Source of the DNA: Parascardovia denticolens DSM 10105 = JCM 12538
Lineage (GTDB): Bacteria; Actinomycetota; Actinomycetes; Actinomycetales; Bifidobacteriaceae
Length of the DNA stretch: 64,000 nucleotides
Direction: 5' to 3'
NCBI RefSeq assembly: GCF_001042675.1
Contig: NZ_AP012333.1
Span: forward strand, 1,178,001 to 1,242,000
Translations under genes and position numbers: made by a program
Notes under the pieces: generated by a model
Told to the model about the DNA's origin: nothing
The model's input: only the letters and a program-made list of their open reading frames with translations
The model's database searches: none
Part shown: in pieces, positions 40,459-49,357 of the stretch
Layout: every line of letters begins with the position of its first letter
Position numbering within the stretch: position 1 is the stretch's first letter

Positions 40459-41358
40459 ATGGATGACGCCGTCGCGAACCAACCCTCAAAAGCGGGCTTC
40501 CTCCTGCGACCTTATCATCCACGCATTGATGACATCCTCTCCGGCCACATGCGGATCTTCCCCGACCAAGAGAAATACAAGATGATCCAATTCGTCAAGG
40601 TGGGGGATGATGACTCGCCTCTGAAATCCTCCAGCAACGGTGATGGCAACGGCAACGATGACGATGAAAGCGGTAGAAGCTCCGTCTTTGACAAAGGCTA
40701 TGCTTTCTTTCTCCTCGCTGGCTGCATCTTTCTCCCCAGCTTCATTCTCGGCCCCAAGTATTCCATCTATTTCTACATCCCCTGCATCATTGTCGCAGCG
40801 ATAGGGGTCATCCTCATCCTCACCAGCGCCTACCGGGAGAGAAAGCTGCAGGCAAGGATCGGAAGGGATCTGCGGGAGGCCGCCCGAAGCGGCAGCGCCG
40901 ACCTTTTCAGGAGGGCTCTGAACCAAGCACAGAGGCAGGGCGGCGGCTCCAAGCTCAAAACTCCTTGCTGGAGGGATGCCGCCGACCAAATCGCCAAGGG
41001 ATGGCCGCGGGCCCGGGACTCCTTGGAAACGAAGTACCGGTACGCCCACCGCACCGGTGACACCAGCGAGGACCCTATCGCCGGCCAGTACACTCTGCTG
41101 ACCACATGCGACGAAGGCCACCGGCATAAGGAGTTCACCCTGAAAGGATCCATCAACGGCTCCCCTGTCGTTTTCACCGCACGATGGGAGCCGACGCTCG
41201 AGGCCTATTCGGTTTCCGCCGCCGATTCGGCCAAAGGAACCGAGATTCCCCCGACCGGGCAGGTGCAGGAAAGCGAGATCGACGCGGCTCATGGTCTGCT
41301 GACACTCAAGGATTTCCCCAACGACTTGTATCTTGAAGCAGCTTTGGGGGCGGAATAA
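40459..41358 (+). CDS. Hypothetical protein with two transmembrane helices
   Basis: A 299-residue protein not recognised. A polar N-terminus contains an Asp/Gly/Asn-rich stretch (GDGNGNDDDESGRSS, about residues 60-75). Two helices follow (AFFLLAGCIFLPSFIL and SIYFYIPCIIVAAIGVILIL), then a 170-residue soluble domain with possible Cys/His features (TTCDEGHRHKEF). The hydrophilic ends probably lie on the same side of the membrane. The ATG at 40459 follows GAGAGG at short distance. The gene is GC-rich like the core and marks the last core gene before the AT-rich island. Confidence 0.7.
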   Translation: MDDAVANQPSKAGFLLRPYHPRIDDILSGHMRIFPDQEKYKMIQFVKVGDDDSPLKSSSNGDGNGNDDDESGRSSVFDKGYAFFLLAGCIFLPSFILGPKYSIYFYIPCIIVAAIGVILILTSAYRERKLQARIGRDLREAARSGSADLFRRALNQAQRQGGGSKLKTPCWRDAADQIAKGWPRARDSLETKYRYAHRTGDTSEDPIAGQYTLLTTCDEGHRHKEFTLKGSINGSPVVFTARWEPTLEAYSVSAADSAKGTEIPPTGQVQESEIDAAHGLLTLKDFPNDLYLEAALGAE

Positions 41359-41486
41359 CTCGAGCTCCAGTTCGCCGCTCACGGTAAACCCCCCCGGAAC
41401 TCCGATTCTTCCACCCCTCAAATTGTTTTTCATCTAAGTTCTTCAGAGTTTGGGAACCAGAGCAGATACCTAAAGCTTAGAAACCG

Positions 41487-42956
41487 CTAATTTACATTTA
41501 TACGAAAGCAAATCGGTGTTTCATCGAATTCATTCTTATTCTGAGACCAAATCACAAGTCCTTCATCACCCTGTAAATATCGAACTACTCCAGCCCCCAA
41601 TTGCTCAACGGATTCAATTAATCCGTGGAAAGCTGGCATATTCCCTTGGTGATATCGAGCAAAACTACGGACAACAAAACGATCTTGCTTCGAGGGGTTA
41701 AGGCAATAGACATAAATCGACCCCCCATTAGTCGTAAAACGGAAATCTTGACTAGTCCACTGCGGAGCGGTCGAGTCAGCAAAAGATCCTGCGGGGGTAT
41801 GCGTAGGGCCTTCTCCGAATTTCTTCCATGGCTTGCTCCCATAGATCCCATCTCCATTAGCTCGGAGCCACCGTCCTACTTTCTTCAGAATCTTTTGGTC
41901 CTGCTCAGGAATTTTTCCATCTCCTGCAGGACCGATATTTAAAAGTAAATTCCCATTTTTACTCACCGTATCAATCAATGTTGCGATAATCTCAGCGGTA
42001 GACTTATAGTCTAGATTTTTTGTAAAACACCAAGAATTACGCGCCACAGCCGTATCGGTCTGCCAAACACTAGCGCTTGTCGTTTCGAGTCCCCCTCTTT
42101 CCACATCAACGATTCCGCTATTCCATGCCATACCATCCCCTTTGAAACAGATAGCGACATCTTTCTCCAAAGCGGCTGCTCTGTTATGATAATAAGCGCT
42201 AAAATCCTTGAGATATGGCTTAAAAGCTTCATGTTGTATCCACCAATCGAAATACACTAGCTCCGGCATGAATCTATCAACCAATTCACAGTTGCGCAAC
42301 AACCAGTCAGTTAAAAACTCGCGATTAGGGTATGGAGTACTATGCCAATCGAAATGGTCGGAGGGCTCAGGCTTAGCTGGCCAATAGAAGTCCCCACGAG
42401 ACAAATCTTCGTTGATATCCGATTCAAAATCATGGCCACGTCCCATAAACCACCAGTGTTCGGCGCGATGGTTTGACAAGGCGAAGTGAATCCCACGATC
42501 TAATGCGGCTTTTCTCAATTCGGCGATTATGTCACGATAAGGCCCCATCTCAAAAGAATTATAGTGGGAAAGGGAGCTCGCATACATTTGAAACCCATCA
42601 TGATGTTCAGCGACCGGGAAGTAATATTTTGCACCTGAACTTGCAATGATTTCCATCCACTCGTCGGGGTCAAATTCCACTGCCGCAAACTTTGGGATAA
42701 AATCTTTATAGCCAAAGTCTTTTGGAGAACCATAAATACGTTTATGATATCTGCATTCAGGTGAATCCTGGATATACATATTCCTTGAGTACCACTCGTT
42801 TCCAAAAACTGGCAGGGAATATAGCCCCCAATGAGTGAAGATTCCGAATTTCGCTGAGGAAAACCAATCTGGGATTTTTGCCTGAGACAGCGACCTCCAA
42901 GTCGGCTCATATGGCCCATCAGCAATTACGCTCTCAACATGCTGCATTGTCAACAT
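41487..42956 (-). CDS. GH29 alpha-L-fucosidase, cytoplasmic
   Basis: A 489-residue retaining alpha-L-fucosidase. Family marks: KFGIFTHWGLYSLP (His42), AEHHDGF (118-122), and the nucleophile aspartate in ELVYFDWW (D237). The C-terminal beta-sandwich (about 380-489) is present. No signal peptide, so it trims imported oligosaccharides. It is the last gene of the island's left-hand operon, 91 bases after the phosphatase gene. AT-rich codon use contrasts with the core. Whether the true substrate is fucose-containing or another 6-deoxy-sugar is open, since no fucose catabolism gene is in the window. Confidence 0.9.
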   Translation of the reverse strand: MLTMQHVESVIADGPYEPTWRSLSQAKIPDWFSSAKFGIFTHWGLYSLPVFGNEWYSRNMYIQDSPECRYHKRIYGSPKDFGYKDFIPKFAAVEFDPDEWMEIIASSGAKYYFPVAEHHDGFQMYASSLSHYNSFEMGPYRDIIAELRKAALDRGIHFALSNHRAEHWWFMGRGHDFESDINEDLSRGDFYWPAKPEPSDHFDWHSTPYPNREFLTDWLLRNCELVDRFMPELVYFDWWIQHEAFKPYLKDFSAYYHNRAAALEKDVAICFKGDGMAWNSGIVDVERGGLETTSASVWQTDTAVARNSWCFTKNLDYKSTAEIIATLIDTVSKNGNLLLNIGPAGDGKIPEQDQKILKKVGRWLRANGDGIYGSKPWKKFGEGPTHTPAGSFADSTAPQWTSQDFRFTTNGGSIYVYCLNPSKQDRFVVRSFARYHQGNMPAFHGLIESVEQLGAGVVRYLQGDEGLVIWSQNKNEFDETPICFRINVN

Positions 42957-43047
42957 TTTAAATACTTTCTAATTATCATAATAAATGTCAATATAACGGT
43001 TCGATACCGCATCCCACTAATAGTGAAAGGGGAAGAAATATACTTGG

Positions 43048-44757
43048 CTATCTCGGAGAATCCTTCCTCAAAGCATCATTCCTCCACATCCAAAACCTGC
43101 TTTGCATCAAAATAGCCGATGCCACCAAAGCGAGGAAAGAAAACATAAGGAATCTTTGAGTATCTACCCCGGTAGCTGCCAATGTTGGAGGAAGGGACTC
43201 CGCATCTTGATGAGAATGGATTCCCCCACCCTCGCATTGAGATTGGGGCTTAACAGCTGGCGTGGAACTCGCAGACTTTTCACCGTTATCCCCTCCATGA
43301 TTGTTTCTTCCTGGTTGTCCAGGATAAGCAGACGTATCACCTTTTTTATCATCCTTCTGGCTCGGACTGGTTTGGATAACAACTTTAGGACTGTCAGAAT
43401 CAGTGATTCTGACAATTGCGCCTGTCTTGTCAAGAACAACTTCACTGTCCAACGCGCGGGCTAAATTAATCCTGTTCCAGCCTTCAGCGGACGTATCGAA
43501 GACATAGCCCGATTCAATGGAGGTTTTCTCCAGCACTTCTAAGCGCTGTTTCTCATTTAGTGATGGATAAGCAAACTGAAGGAGCGCACTAGCCGATAAG
43601 GGGGAAGAGGGTTTTACCCCTTGAGCGTTAATTTTAGGTAGATTGTAGGTCATTCGGCGTGTATAAACAGCCAATGCTGATTTTTTATCTTTGACCGATT
43701 CACGAGAAACCACATCAACAAAATCATTCTTGTATCCCCGAGTGGAATCAGCTTTTACATTGCTAATGCATGCTTGAAGGGTGTTCCCAAGATTATCATT
43801 TTTGCAACGCCTAACAAGATAAGAGACCAACTCATGATGCGCATTAATAATTTGCTCTTGATTCTTATTGAAATAGTCTGCCGTGGATGCTGTTCCGCTG
43901 ATACGTCCAGCAATCACATCAAGGGGATAGTGTACTCCCAAGACAATTCGGTTATTACCAGCTTCCGAGGTCCTTGCCAGTATTTCAGGCGCAAGTTCAG
44001 GAATCATGGTCGCAAGGATCAAGCCTCTGGAATACGCCTTGTTCGTATGTCCCGAGGGGAAAGAGCCCTCATAACTATTCTTGGGGTAGTCGGCGCTATG
44101 CCTTTTCCCATCCGAACCATATGCGTCTGGGACCTTGATGATATCCAAGGTTGGCGCCAACCCATTGAGATTGTTTGTCCCTTTAACTAAGTTCTCTTTA
44201 TTCGGCAGCCAACGGTCACGCTGAACATATGGCCGTGGAGTTTGGTACGCGTTCTTGGCAGGGTTCGTGCTCCAGCCTGTGGATTCCATAACCGTCTTCG
44301 TCAGCTCCAAACTTCCACCATTATAGCCTTCTTCAAAATACCGGCCAAGCACTGGGCCAAAACCATCTTTAAACTCATGCGCTACATCATCGTCTGCGTT
44401 CCGATCACTTAAAGCACGCGCTTGCTGTGCATTAATTCCCGAATTCCGGACATCATGTTGGCCGAATTCGTTTCCTTGATGGTTGATTTCCACAATCGTC
44501 GAATCATTAGCTTGAAAAAGGAGCTTCCCAGCCTGCTTGACAGCGCCTCCCCGCGCAGTTCCATCATAAGGCGCAGCCGGAGGTGTCCAATAATTATTGA
44601 TTTCCGAAAATAGAGTCGTTTGTCTGTCTTGGGCAGCGTAAGCTACCTTTACTGGTGTGTTGATACCCGCACATACCAAAACACAGGAGAGCAAACAACC
44701 CGCGAGACTTGGCAAAAAACCTTGACTGCTACTTAATAATGTAGTTCCCTTTTTCAT
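43048..44757 (-). CDS. Cell-wall-anchored PAP2-family acid phosphatase
   Basis: A 569-residue secreted protein. A signal peptide (about residues 1-40) is followed by a PAP2/class A acid phosphatase domain with the three motifs KNAYQTPRP, PSGHT and a final RIVLGVHYPLD. Ser/Pro-rich linker and the sortase-type motif LAATG, a hydrophobic helix (LMFSFLALVASAILM) and a basic tail end the protein, so it should be attached to peptidoglycan. It would remove phosphate groups outside the cell; substrate unknown. AAAGGA lies seven bases before the ATG at 44757; an in-frame TTG 15 bases upstream is less likely. The gene shares strand and spacing with the island's importer operon. Confidence 0.85.
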   Translation of the reverse strand: MKKGTTLLSSSQGFLPSLAGCLLSCVLVCAGINTPVKVAYAAQDRQTTLFSEINNYWTPPAAPYDGTARGGAVKQAGKLLFQANDSTIVEINHQGNEFGQHDVRNSGINAQQARALSDRNADDDVAHEFKDGFGPVLGRYFEEGYNGGSLELTKTVMESTGWSTNPAKNAYQTPRPYVQRDRWLPNKENLVKGTNNLNGLAPTLDIIKVPDAYGSDGKRHSADYPKNSYEGSFPSGHTNKAYSRGLILATMIPELAPEILARTSEAGNNRIVLGVHYPLDVIAGRISGTASTADYFNKNQEQIINAHHELVSYLVRRCKNDNLGNTLQACISNVKADSTRGYKNDFVDVVSRESVKDKKSALAVYTRRMTYNLPKINAQGVKPSSPLSASALLQFAYPSLNEKQRLEVLEKTSIESGYVFDTSAEGWNRINLARALDSEVVLDKTGAIVRITDSDSPKVVIQTSPSQKDDKKGDTSAYPGQPGRNNHGGDNGEKSASSTPAVKPQSQCEGGGIHSHQDAESLPPTLAATGVDTQRFLMFSFLALVASAILMQSRFWMWRNDALRKDSPR

Positions 44758-44828
44758 AGGATGTCCTTTCAAATGATCGGTTATGGAACTTTTGTTGAAA
44801 ACGTAAGCTACAATTAATAGAAAACCCC

Positions 44829-45677
44829 TTATTTCATAATCATTAGAGCGGCTCCTGCAATGATGAGCACCAAGCCTAAAAGTATCCGAGGAATATAACG
44901 TTTATCGGTCTCTTGTAAAACAAGGATTGCCGCTACCGTAGAGACGACCACATTAAGTTGTGATAGGACAAAAGCATTAACCATTCCCAACCGCGACATC
45001 GCAACGAGGTAAGTAAAAGCCGCTATAGCAAAAATTACCCCAGAGCTAAGATTCTTGAGCGTCTCTTTCGATAGAATTTCAGAGCGTTCACGGGCTGAAA
45101 TTAGTATTGAAGACAGGAACATCCCAAACGCTTGCGGAAGGAAACCAATCACTTTTGATGACTGATCCGCCAACAATGGTAAAGCCGAATAGAGCCAGTA
45201 ACCGCATGTAGAGAGAACCAAAATCATATAGTTCTTAAACGTTCCCTCGGAAGAATCCTGTCCACGTTTGTTGGTCAATATGACTCCGACTAAGATGACA
45301 AAGAGAGCGACAACGCCCAAAAAAATGAGGCGAGGGGAACCTTTCCACTCGGCAAAAAGAATCCCACCAATGAAACCGTTCCCTACTACTTGCAAAGCGG
45401 TAGAAAGGGGCATGGTCAAGCTCACGCCTAAGGATTCATAAGAGAAATACTGCCCCGCTTGCCCGAAACTCCAGAAGAAACCGGACAGGAAAAAAATTAT
45501 AAAAGCCTTCGGAGTCACGGGGAAACGGCAGAGCACTTCCATGGTCAAAGCAACTAGTAAAACACCTCCAGTAGTTCCTACAAGTTGACTTTGATAAGTC
45601 CCACCTGTGACCTTTCGAAGCCACAAAGGAAGAATCCCCCAAAAAAGCGCGGGAACTAGGCCAATAAGTATATTCAA
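44829..45677 (-). CDS. GRP/DMT-superfamily sugar transporter
   Basis: A 282-residue protein of ten short helices, typical of the glucose/ribose porter (GlcU) branch of the drug/metabolite superfamily. Two five-helix repeats are apparent; GVSLTMPLSTALQVVGNGFIGGILFAEW closes the first. In this locus it may take up a monosaccharide such as a uronic acid, rhamnose or fucose. The start is a TTG at 45677 (MNILIGLVPAL) with GAGGTG four bases before it, and no better in-frame start. It follows the lyase gene by 46 bases on the same strand. Confidence 0.82.
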   Translation of the reverse strand: MNILIGLVPALFWGILPLWLRKVTGGTYQSQLVGTTGGVLLVALTMEVLCRFPVTPKAFIIFFLSGFFWSFGQAGQYFSYESLGVSLTMPLSTALQVVGNGFIGGILFAEWKGSPRLIFLGVVALFVILVGVILTNKRGQDSSEGTFKNYMILVLSTCGYWLYSALPLLADQSSKVIGFLPQAFGMFLSSILISARERSEILSKETLKNLSSGVIFAIAAFTYLVAMSRLGMVNAFVLSQLNVVVSTVAAILVLQETDKRYIPRILLGLVLIIAGAALMIMK

Positions 45678-45723
45678 CTGGCACCTCTACTGGTTCTAGA
45701 GCATGCGACGGATAAATTCAAAA

Positions 45724-47460
45724 TCATCTCAACCTACCTTCGATACTAAACGCATCAGAAGTAAGCCCATTGAAAACGAGCTTTAGTCCGGGAAAAACAT
45801 CATCCCCATTGATATATTCATAAGCTTCCCCTGACTTATAAGGAAAGTGATATGGTAGAGAGGCGCCGTGCCCCACCAAATCCAAGGCTTGATGTCCGTT
45901 GGATACGACCACGGGAGAACCCTCGACAGCGTAGTAAGCTTCACCGTCCTTCAGAGCTCCTTGGATAATCTTAAGGTGTCTGCCCGTAAGACCTAAAGCG
46001 CAAGCAAAGGGTGTCGTAGGCCCAGCAAAATGGACACGAACCGAAAAAGCACCGGTCTTAACAGATATTGAAATCCTCGCCGACAGTTCCATCCTGCTCT
46101 TATGACGCTTCCCGAACGCCATCTGAGCATAAAAGCGTCCATCATCGGTTAACTCGTATTCGCCTGAAGCCGATTGCTCGGACGAGACTAAGGGCCCATA
46201 ATATCCACTTGAAATCGTATCTTCAAGAATCCATAAATCCCGATCTCTGGAGAGAGAATCAGGTCTTAAAGGACCAAGATCGAAAAAGTTCGGAGAAATC
46301 CGTAACGATTCTAGGCAAATCCCCTGAGTTAAATAACTGAAAATTGTGGGATTGTTCGATAGCCCTGATGCGACACGGAAGAACCGGTTGAAGTCGGATC
46401 CTGCATACACGGTGGCCGTCTCTGTAGGCTTTATAAGGCTTCCTCTGAGTACGACACGAGAAAGTTTACTTTCACAGAAATCCGTATAACTCAATTCCTT
46501 GCCAGATTCTACCTTCGATTGAGCAGAACAGTTACCATGGTCTGGAAGACAAAGAGCAATCAGCGGATTAAGGACCAGCTCGGTGAGATGACGGGCTGGA
46601 TCTAAGATCTTTCGTGATGAAAGCTCACGGGCAAAGTCAACTACCAAAGGGTTCTTTTCAATCTGCGCGAGTAATCGAGCTTGGGAAAGAAAAGGCCGCG
46701 GGTCGAATGGCTCGAATTGATCCTGCCGCCGGGATTCGATTGTCTCAAGCCGGCCATCAGGCCGTAGCAGCAAGGCTTCAGATCTCAAATTCCGATTGAC
46801 TATATGCATATAGTCACCCTTTACTAATCGTCTGCTGATAGAAATGAGACAAGGGTTTGTTACATAGGCGGCATAATTCGGACTTCGTTCGGAGTAAAGA
46901 CCATCCGATTGGATGTCAATGCCCTCACCAAGCCACAATTGCGCACGGTCCAAAAGAGTGGAATCTTCGAGGAAAACGCCGAGACCAATCAAAGCGGATG
47001 AAATCTCCCAGCGGTGATTCGGCGTATGGACCCCTCCTCCATACATGGCAGGAGCTGCCTTGCGAGCGATTCGTTTCAAAGAATCCAAGGTGCTTTGTTG
47101 CCAAGGAGACAAAGACCCCTGTATCGAGAGCATCTCGATAGCCGAGCAGAGATCATTAATGGTAAAAGCGCTGTCGGGAGGTGATTCAAGGTTATCTCCT
47201 CCCGAGAACAAACCATTCTCCAGCTGTAAGCTCTGTAAATGTTCCAGAAGAACGTCGGAAATTCCAAACAATTTTTCGATTTCAGCGATTTCCGCTACTT
47301 CTTCGAAACAGCTCAGTGCCACCACTCCTTTGATTCGTTCCATCGTCTCCCGGTGTGACAACTGTTGAAACGTCTTAAAGGCATCAGTCCGTAAGAGATC
47401 AGGGACAAAATCCGATAAAGTAGCTTCGATGAGTTTTCTTTTGTAAAGCTTGTCAAGCAT
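45724..47460 (-). CDS. Candidate intracellular polysaccharide lyase (heparinase II/III-like, toroid plus beta-sandwich)
   Basis: A 578-residue protein with no signal peptide. Residues 1-300 are helical and probably form an (alpha/alpha)6 toroid. They contain HTPNHRWEISSAL and DGLYSERSPNY, candidate Asn/His and Tyr catalytic residues of uronate-cleaving lyases. The second half is beta-rich. Overall it resembles uncharacterised heparinase II/III-like proteins, though it matches no lyase family I can name with certainty. It sits between an ABC importer and a transporter gene and shares the locus with a GH105 hydrolase and the unsaturated-uronate pathway, so cleavage of imported oligosaccharides by beta-elimination is the natural reading. 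GAAAGGA precedes the ATG at 47460. Confidence 0.6.
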   Translation of the reverse strand: MLDKLYKRKLIEATLSDFVPDLLRTDAFKTFQQLSHRETMERIKGVVALSCFEEVAEIAEIEKLFGISDVLLEHLQSLQLENGLFSGGDNLESPPDSAFTINDLCSAIEMLSIQGSLSPWQQSTLDSLKRIARKAAPAMYGGGVHTPNHRWEISSALIGLGVFLEDSTLLDRAQLWLGEGIDIQSDGLYSERSPNYAAYVTNPCLISISRRLVKGDYMHIVNRNLRSEALLLRPDGRLETIESRRQDQFEPFDPRPFLSQARLLAQIEKNPLVVDFARELSSRKILDPARHLTELVLNPLIALCLPDHGNCSAQSKVESGKELSYTDFCESKLSRVVLRGSLIKPTETATVYAGSDFNRFFRVASGLSNNPTIFSYLTQGICLESLRISPNFFDLGPLRPDSLSRDRDLWILEDTISSGYYGPLVSSEQSASGEYELTDDGRFYAQMAFGKRHKSRMELSARISISVKTGAFSVRVHFAGPTTPFACALGLTGRHLKIIQGALKDGEAYYAVEGSPVVVSNGHQALDLVGHGASLPYHFPYKSGEAYEYINGDDVFPGLKLVFNGLTSDAFSIEGRLR

Positions 47461-47479
47461 TGCCGGTCCTTTCGAAATA

Positions 47480-48358
47480 TCAACCTTTCAAACCTGCATC
47501 AAGATCCGCACCAACAATGTATTTCTGGAAAATGCAGAAGAGGATTAAGAGAGGAATCATTGAAATAACAGAGGCTGGAAGCAACACTGACCAATCCACT
47601 TTTTCTGCCCCTACCAAGCTTCGGAGTGCGACTTGCAGCGTGAAATTCTTGGGATCGTTCAGAATGATCAATGGCCAAATATAATCATTCCAACGCCATT
47701 CCATGGAAAAAATAGCCAGAGTAATCATCGTGGGGAGTGACATCGGTAACATCACGTGCATGAAAATTTGTAGTTCCGAACAACCATCAACACGGGCCGC
47801 CTGCATCATTTCGTCGTCCACACTGATGAAGAATTGCCGAAACATGAAAATTCCTGTTGCTGTGATGATGGAAGGAACAATGATGCCTGCGAGGGTGTTA
47901 TACATCCCCATCTTGTGAACGACAATAAATGATGGCGACATGATGACTTCCGTAGGAAGCATGGTAGTCAGCAAAAGCGCGATGAAAAATGCCCTTGTCC
48001 ACCAATAATCATATTTTGCCAGCGCATAGCCGGTAATGGCACTCAATGCGACAGTTAAAACTGTGGTGATTATCGCTACGACAGCCGTATTCATGAAGTA
48101 GCGTGCAAAATCAATTCGCTGCCAAGCAGCTATATACCCCGAAACTGTCCAGCGCCGCGGGAAGAAACTCATCGGCAAAGCGAAAAGCTCATCGGGGCCT
48201 TTGAAGGAGGATAGGAGCAACCAGAAAATGGGAAAGGAGTAAATGATGACCATAACCCAAAGAGCTATGGTTACCGGTCCACAATTCCTCAGTTTAGCTA
48301 ATACTTTCCGTACAGGATGACGGCTTTGTTTGCTGTTTTCAATCTCATTCGTCATCAT
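47480..48358 (-). CDS. ABC oligosaccharide transporter permease, MalG type (island)
   Basis: A 292-residue six-helix permease of the CUT1 importer class. The EAA-like loop is QAARVDGCSELQIFMHVMLP, in which the usual initial Glu is Gln. FIGFLLT-type helices and a final PLLILFCIFQKYIVGADLDAG tail match MalG. Its ATG overlaps the upstream permease stop (ATGA), and it ends 20 bases before the lyase start, so transporter and lyase are one transcription unit. The ATPase is not encoded here. Confidence 0.92.
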   Translation of the reverse strand: MMTNEIENSKQSRHPVRKVLAKLRNCGPVTIALWVMVIIYSFPIFWLLLSSFKGPDELFALPMSFFPRRWTVSGYIAAWQRIDFARYFMNTAVVAIITTVLTVALSAITGYALAKYDYWWTRAFFIALLLTTMLPTEVIMSPSFIVVHKMGMYNTLAGIIVPSIITATGIFMFRQFFISVDDEMMQAARVDGCSELQIFMHVMLPMSLPTMITLAIFSMEWRWNDYIWPLIILNDPKNFTLQVALRSLVGAEKVDWSVLLPASVISMIPLLILFCIFQKYIVGADLDAGLKG

Positions 48359-49260
48359 TGACCTCCGTTCTTACGATTGACAACCATTTGAATGAGAGTC
48401 AAGACGACCAGGATTATCATGAGAATCATGGAGGCCGCAGATGCGTATCCAATTCGGGAATATGAGAAGCCTGTCTGGTAGATATACTGCACAACCAGCC
48501 TATTAGAGGTTCCGGGGCCACCATTATTCAAAGCCTGAACCATAGCGAATTCCTTAATCCCACCGATGGAGCCAAGGAGAATCACCATAAACATCGTGGG
48601 TGCAATACCGGGGAGAGTGATGTGAATGAATCGTTGCCAAGCATTTGCTCCATCAATCTCCGCCGCTTCATACAATGAAGTGGGAACATTTTTTAGCGCG
48701 CCGATAAAGAGAAGCATATTGAACGCGATACCCCAACAACTGGCAAAAATTAGGACAAGAAAAGCCAGGTTGGAATCCGTCTCCCAATGCAAAGCTTTTC
48801 CGCCAAAGGCGTGAATAACTTGATTGACAATTCCAAAGCTTTCCCCAAACATCCAGCGCCAAATCAATCCGATGATGATTGGAGAGACCAAGGATGGTAT
48901 GAAGAAAAGCAATTTCGCAGCTGAACTGCCCAAAGCATGCCTGCTTGTTACAAGAATCGCAGCTAAAAGAGCAAGCGCTGTTGCACAAGGAACATTTATG
49001 ACAACGTATTCGAATGTGCGTTTCAGAGCAGACCAGAAATCCGGATCCACAAAGAGCCGCTGAAAATTTCGAATTCCAACGAACTTATAATTATCTAGCC
49101 CTTTATAGTTCGTAAATGAATAATAAAGGCCAATTACAGCGGGTCCAACAAAGAAAATTATATACAAAATCGCTGCGGGGATGATAAGAGCCAGAGGGAA
49201 CAGAATTGGCTTTTTCATTTTCGAGGGATTCTTTGCATCACTATATCGTCGCAGAGCCAT
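48355..49260 (-). CDS. ABC oligosaccharide transporter permease, MalF type (island)
   Basis: A 301-residue six-helix permease with the coupling loop EAAEIDGANAWQRFIHITLP near residues 200-220. It pairs with the MalG-type permease whose start overlaps its stop. AAAGGAG precedes the ATG at 49260. A gap of 97 bases separates it from the binding-protein gene upstream. The three genes form the importer that feeds the island's uronate and amino-sugar enzymes. Confidence 0.92.
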   Translation of the reverse strand: MALRRYSDAKNPSKMKKPILFPLALIIPAAILYIIFFVGPAVIGLYYSFTNYKGLDNYKFVGIRNFQRLFVDPDFWSALKRTFEYVVINVPCATALALLAAILVTSRHALGSSAAKLLFFIPSLVSPIIIGLIWRWMFGESFGIVNQVIHAFGGKALHWETDSNLAFLVLIFASCWGIAFNMLLFIGALKNVPTSLYEAAEIDGANAWQRFIHITLPGIAPTMFMVILLGSIGGIKEFAMVQALNNGGPGTSNRLVVQYIYQTGFSYSRIGYASAASMILMIILVVLTLIQMVVNRKNGGQ

Positions 49261-49357
49261 GAATAATGCTCCTTTGTATTATGTCTCCTGCTCCACAGGA
49301 AATCATCGATTCCACAAATGGAGCAGGAGAGCGTTAAGTTACCTGAGCCGATTGAAT

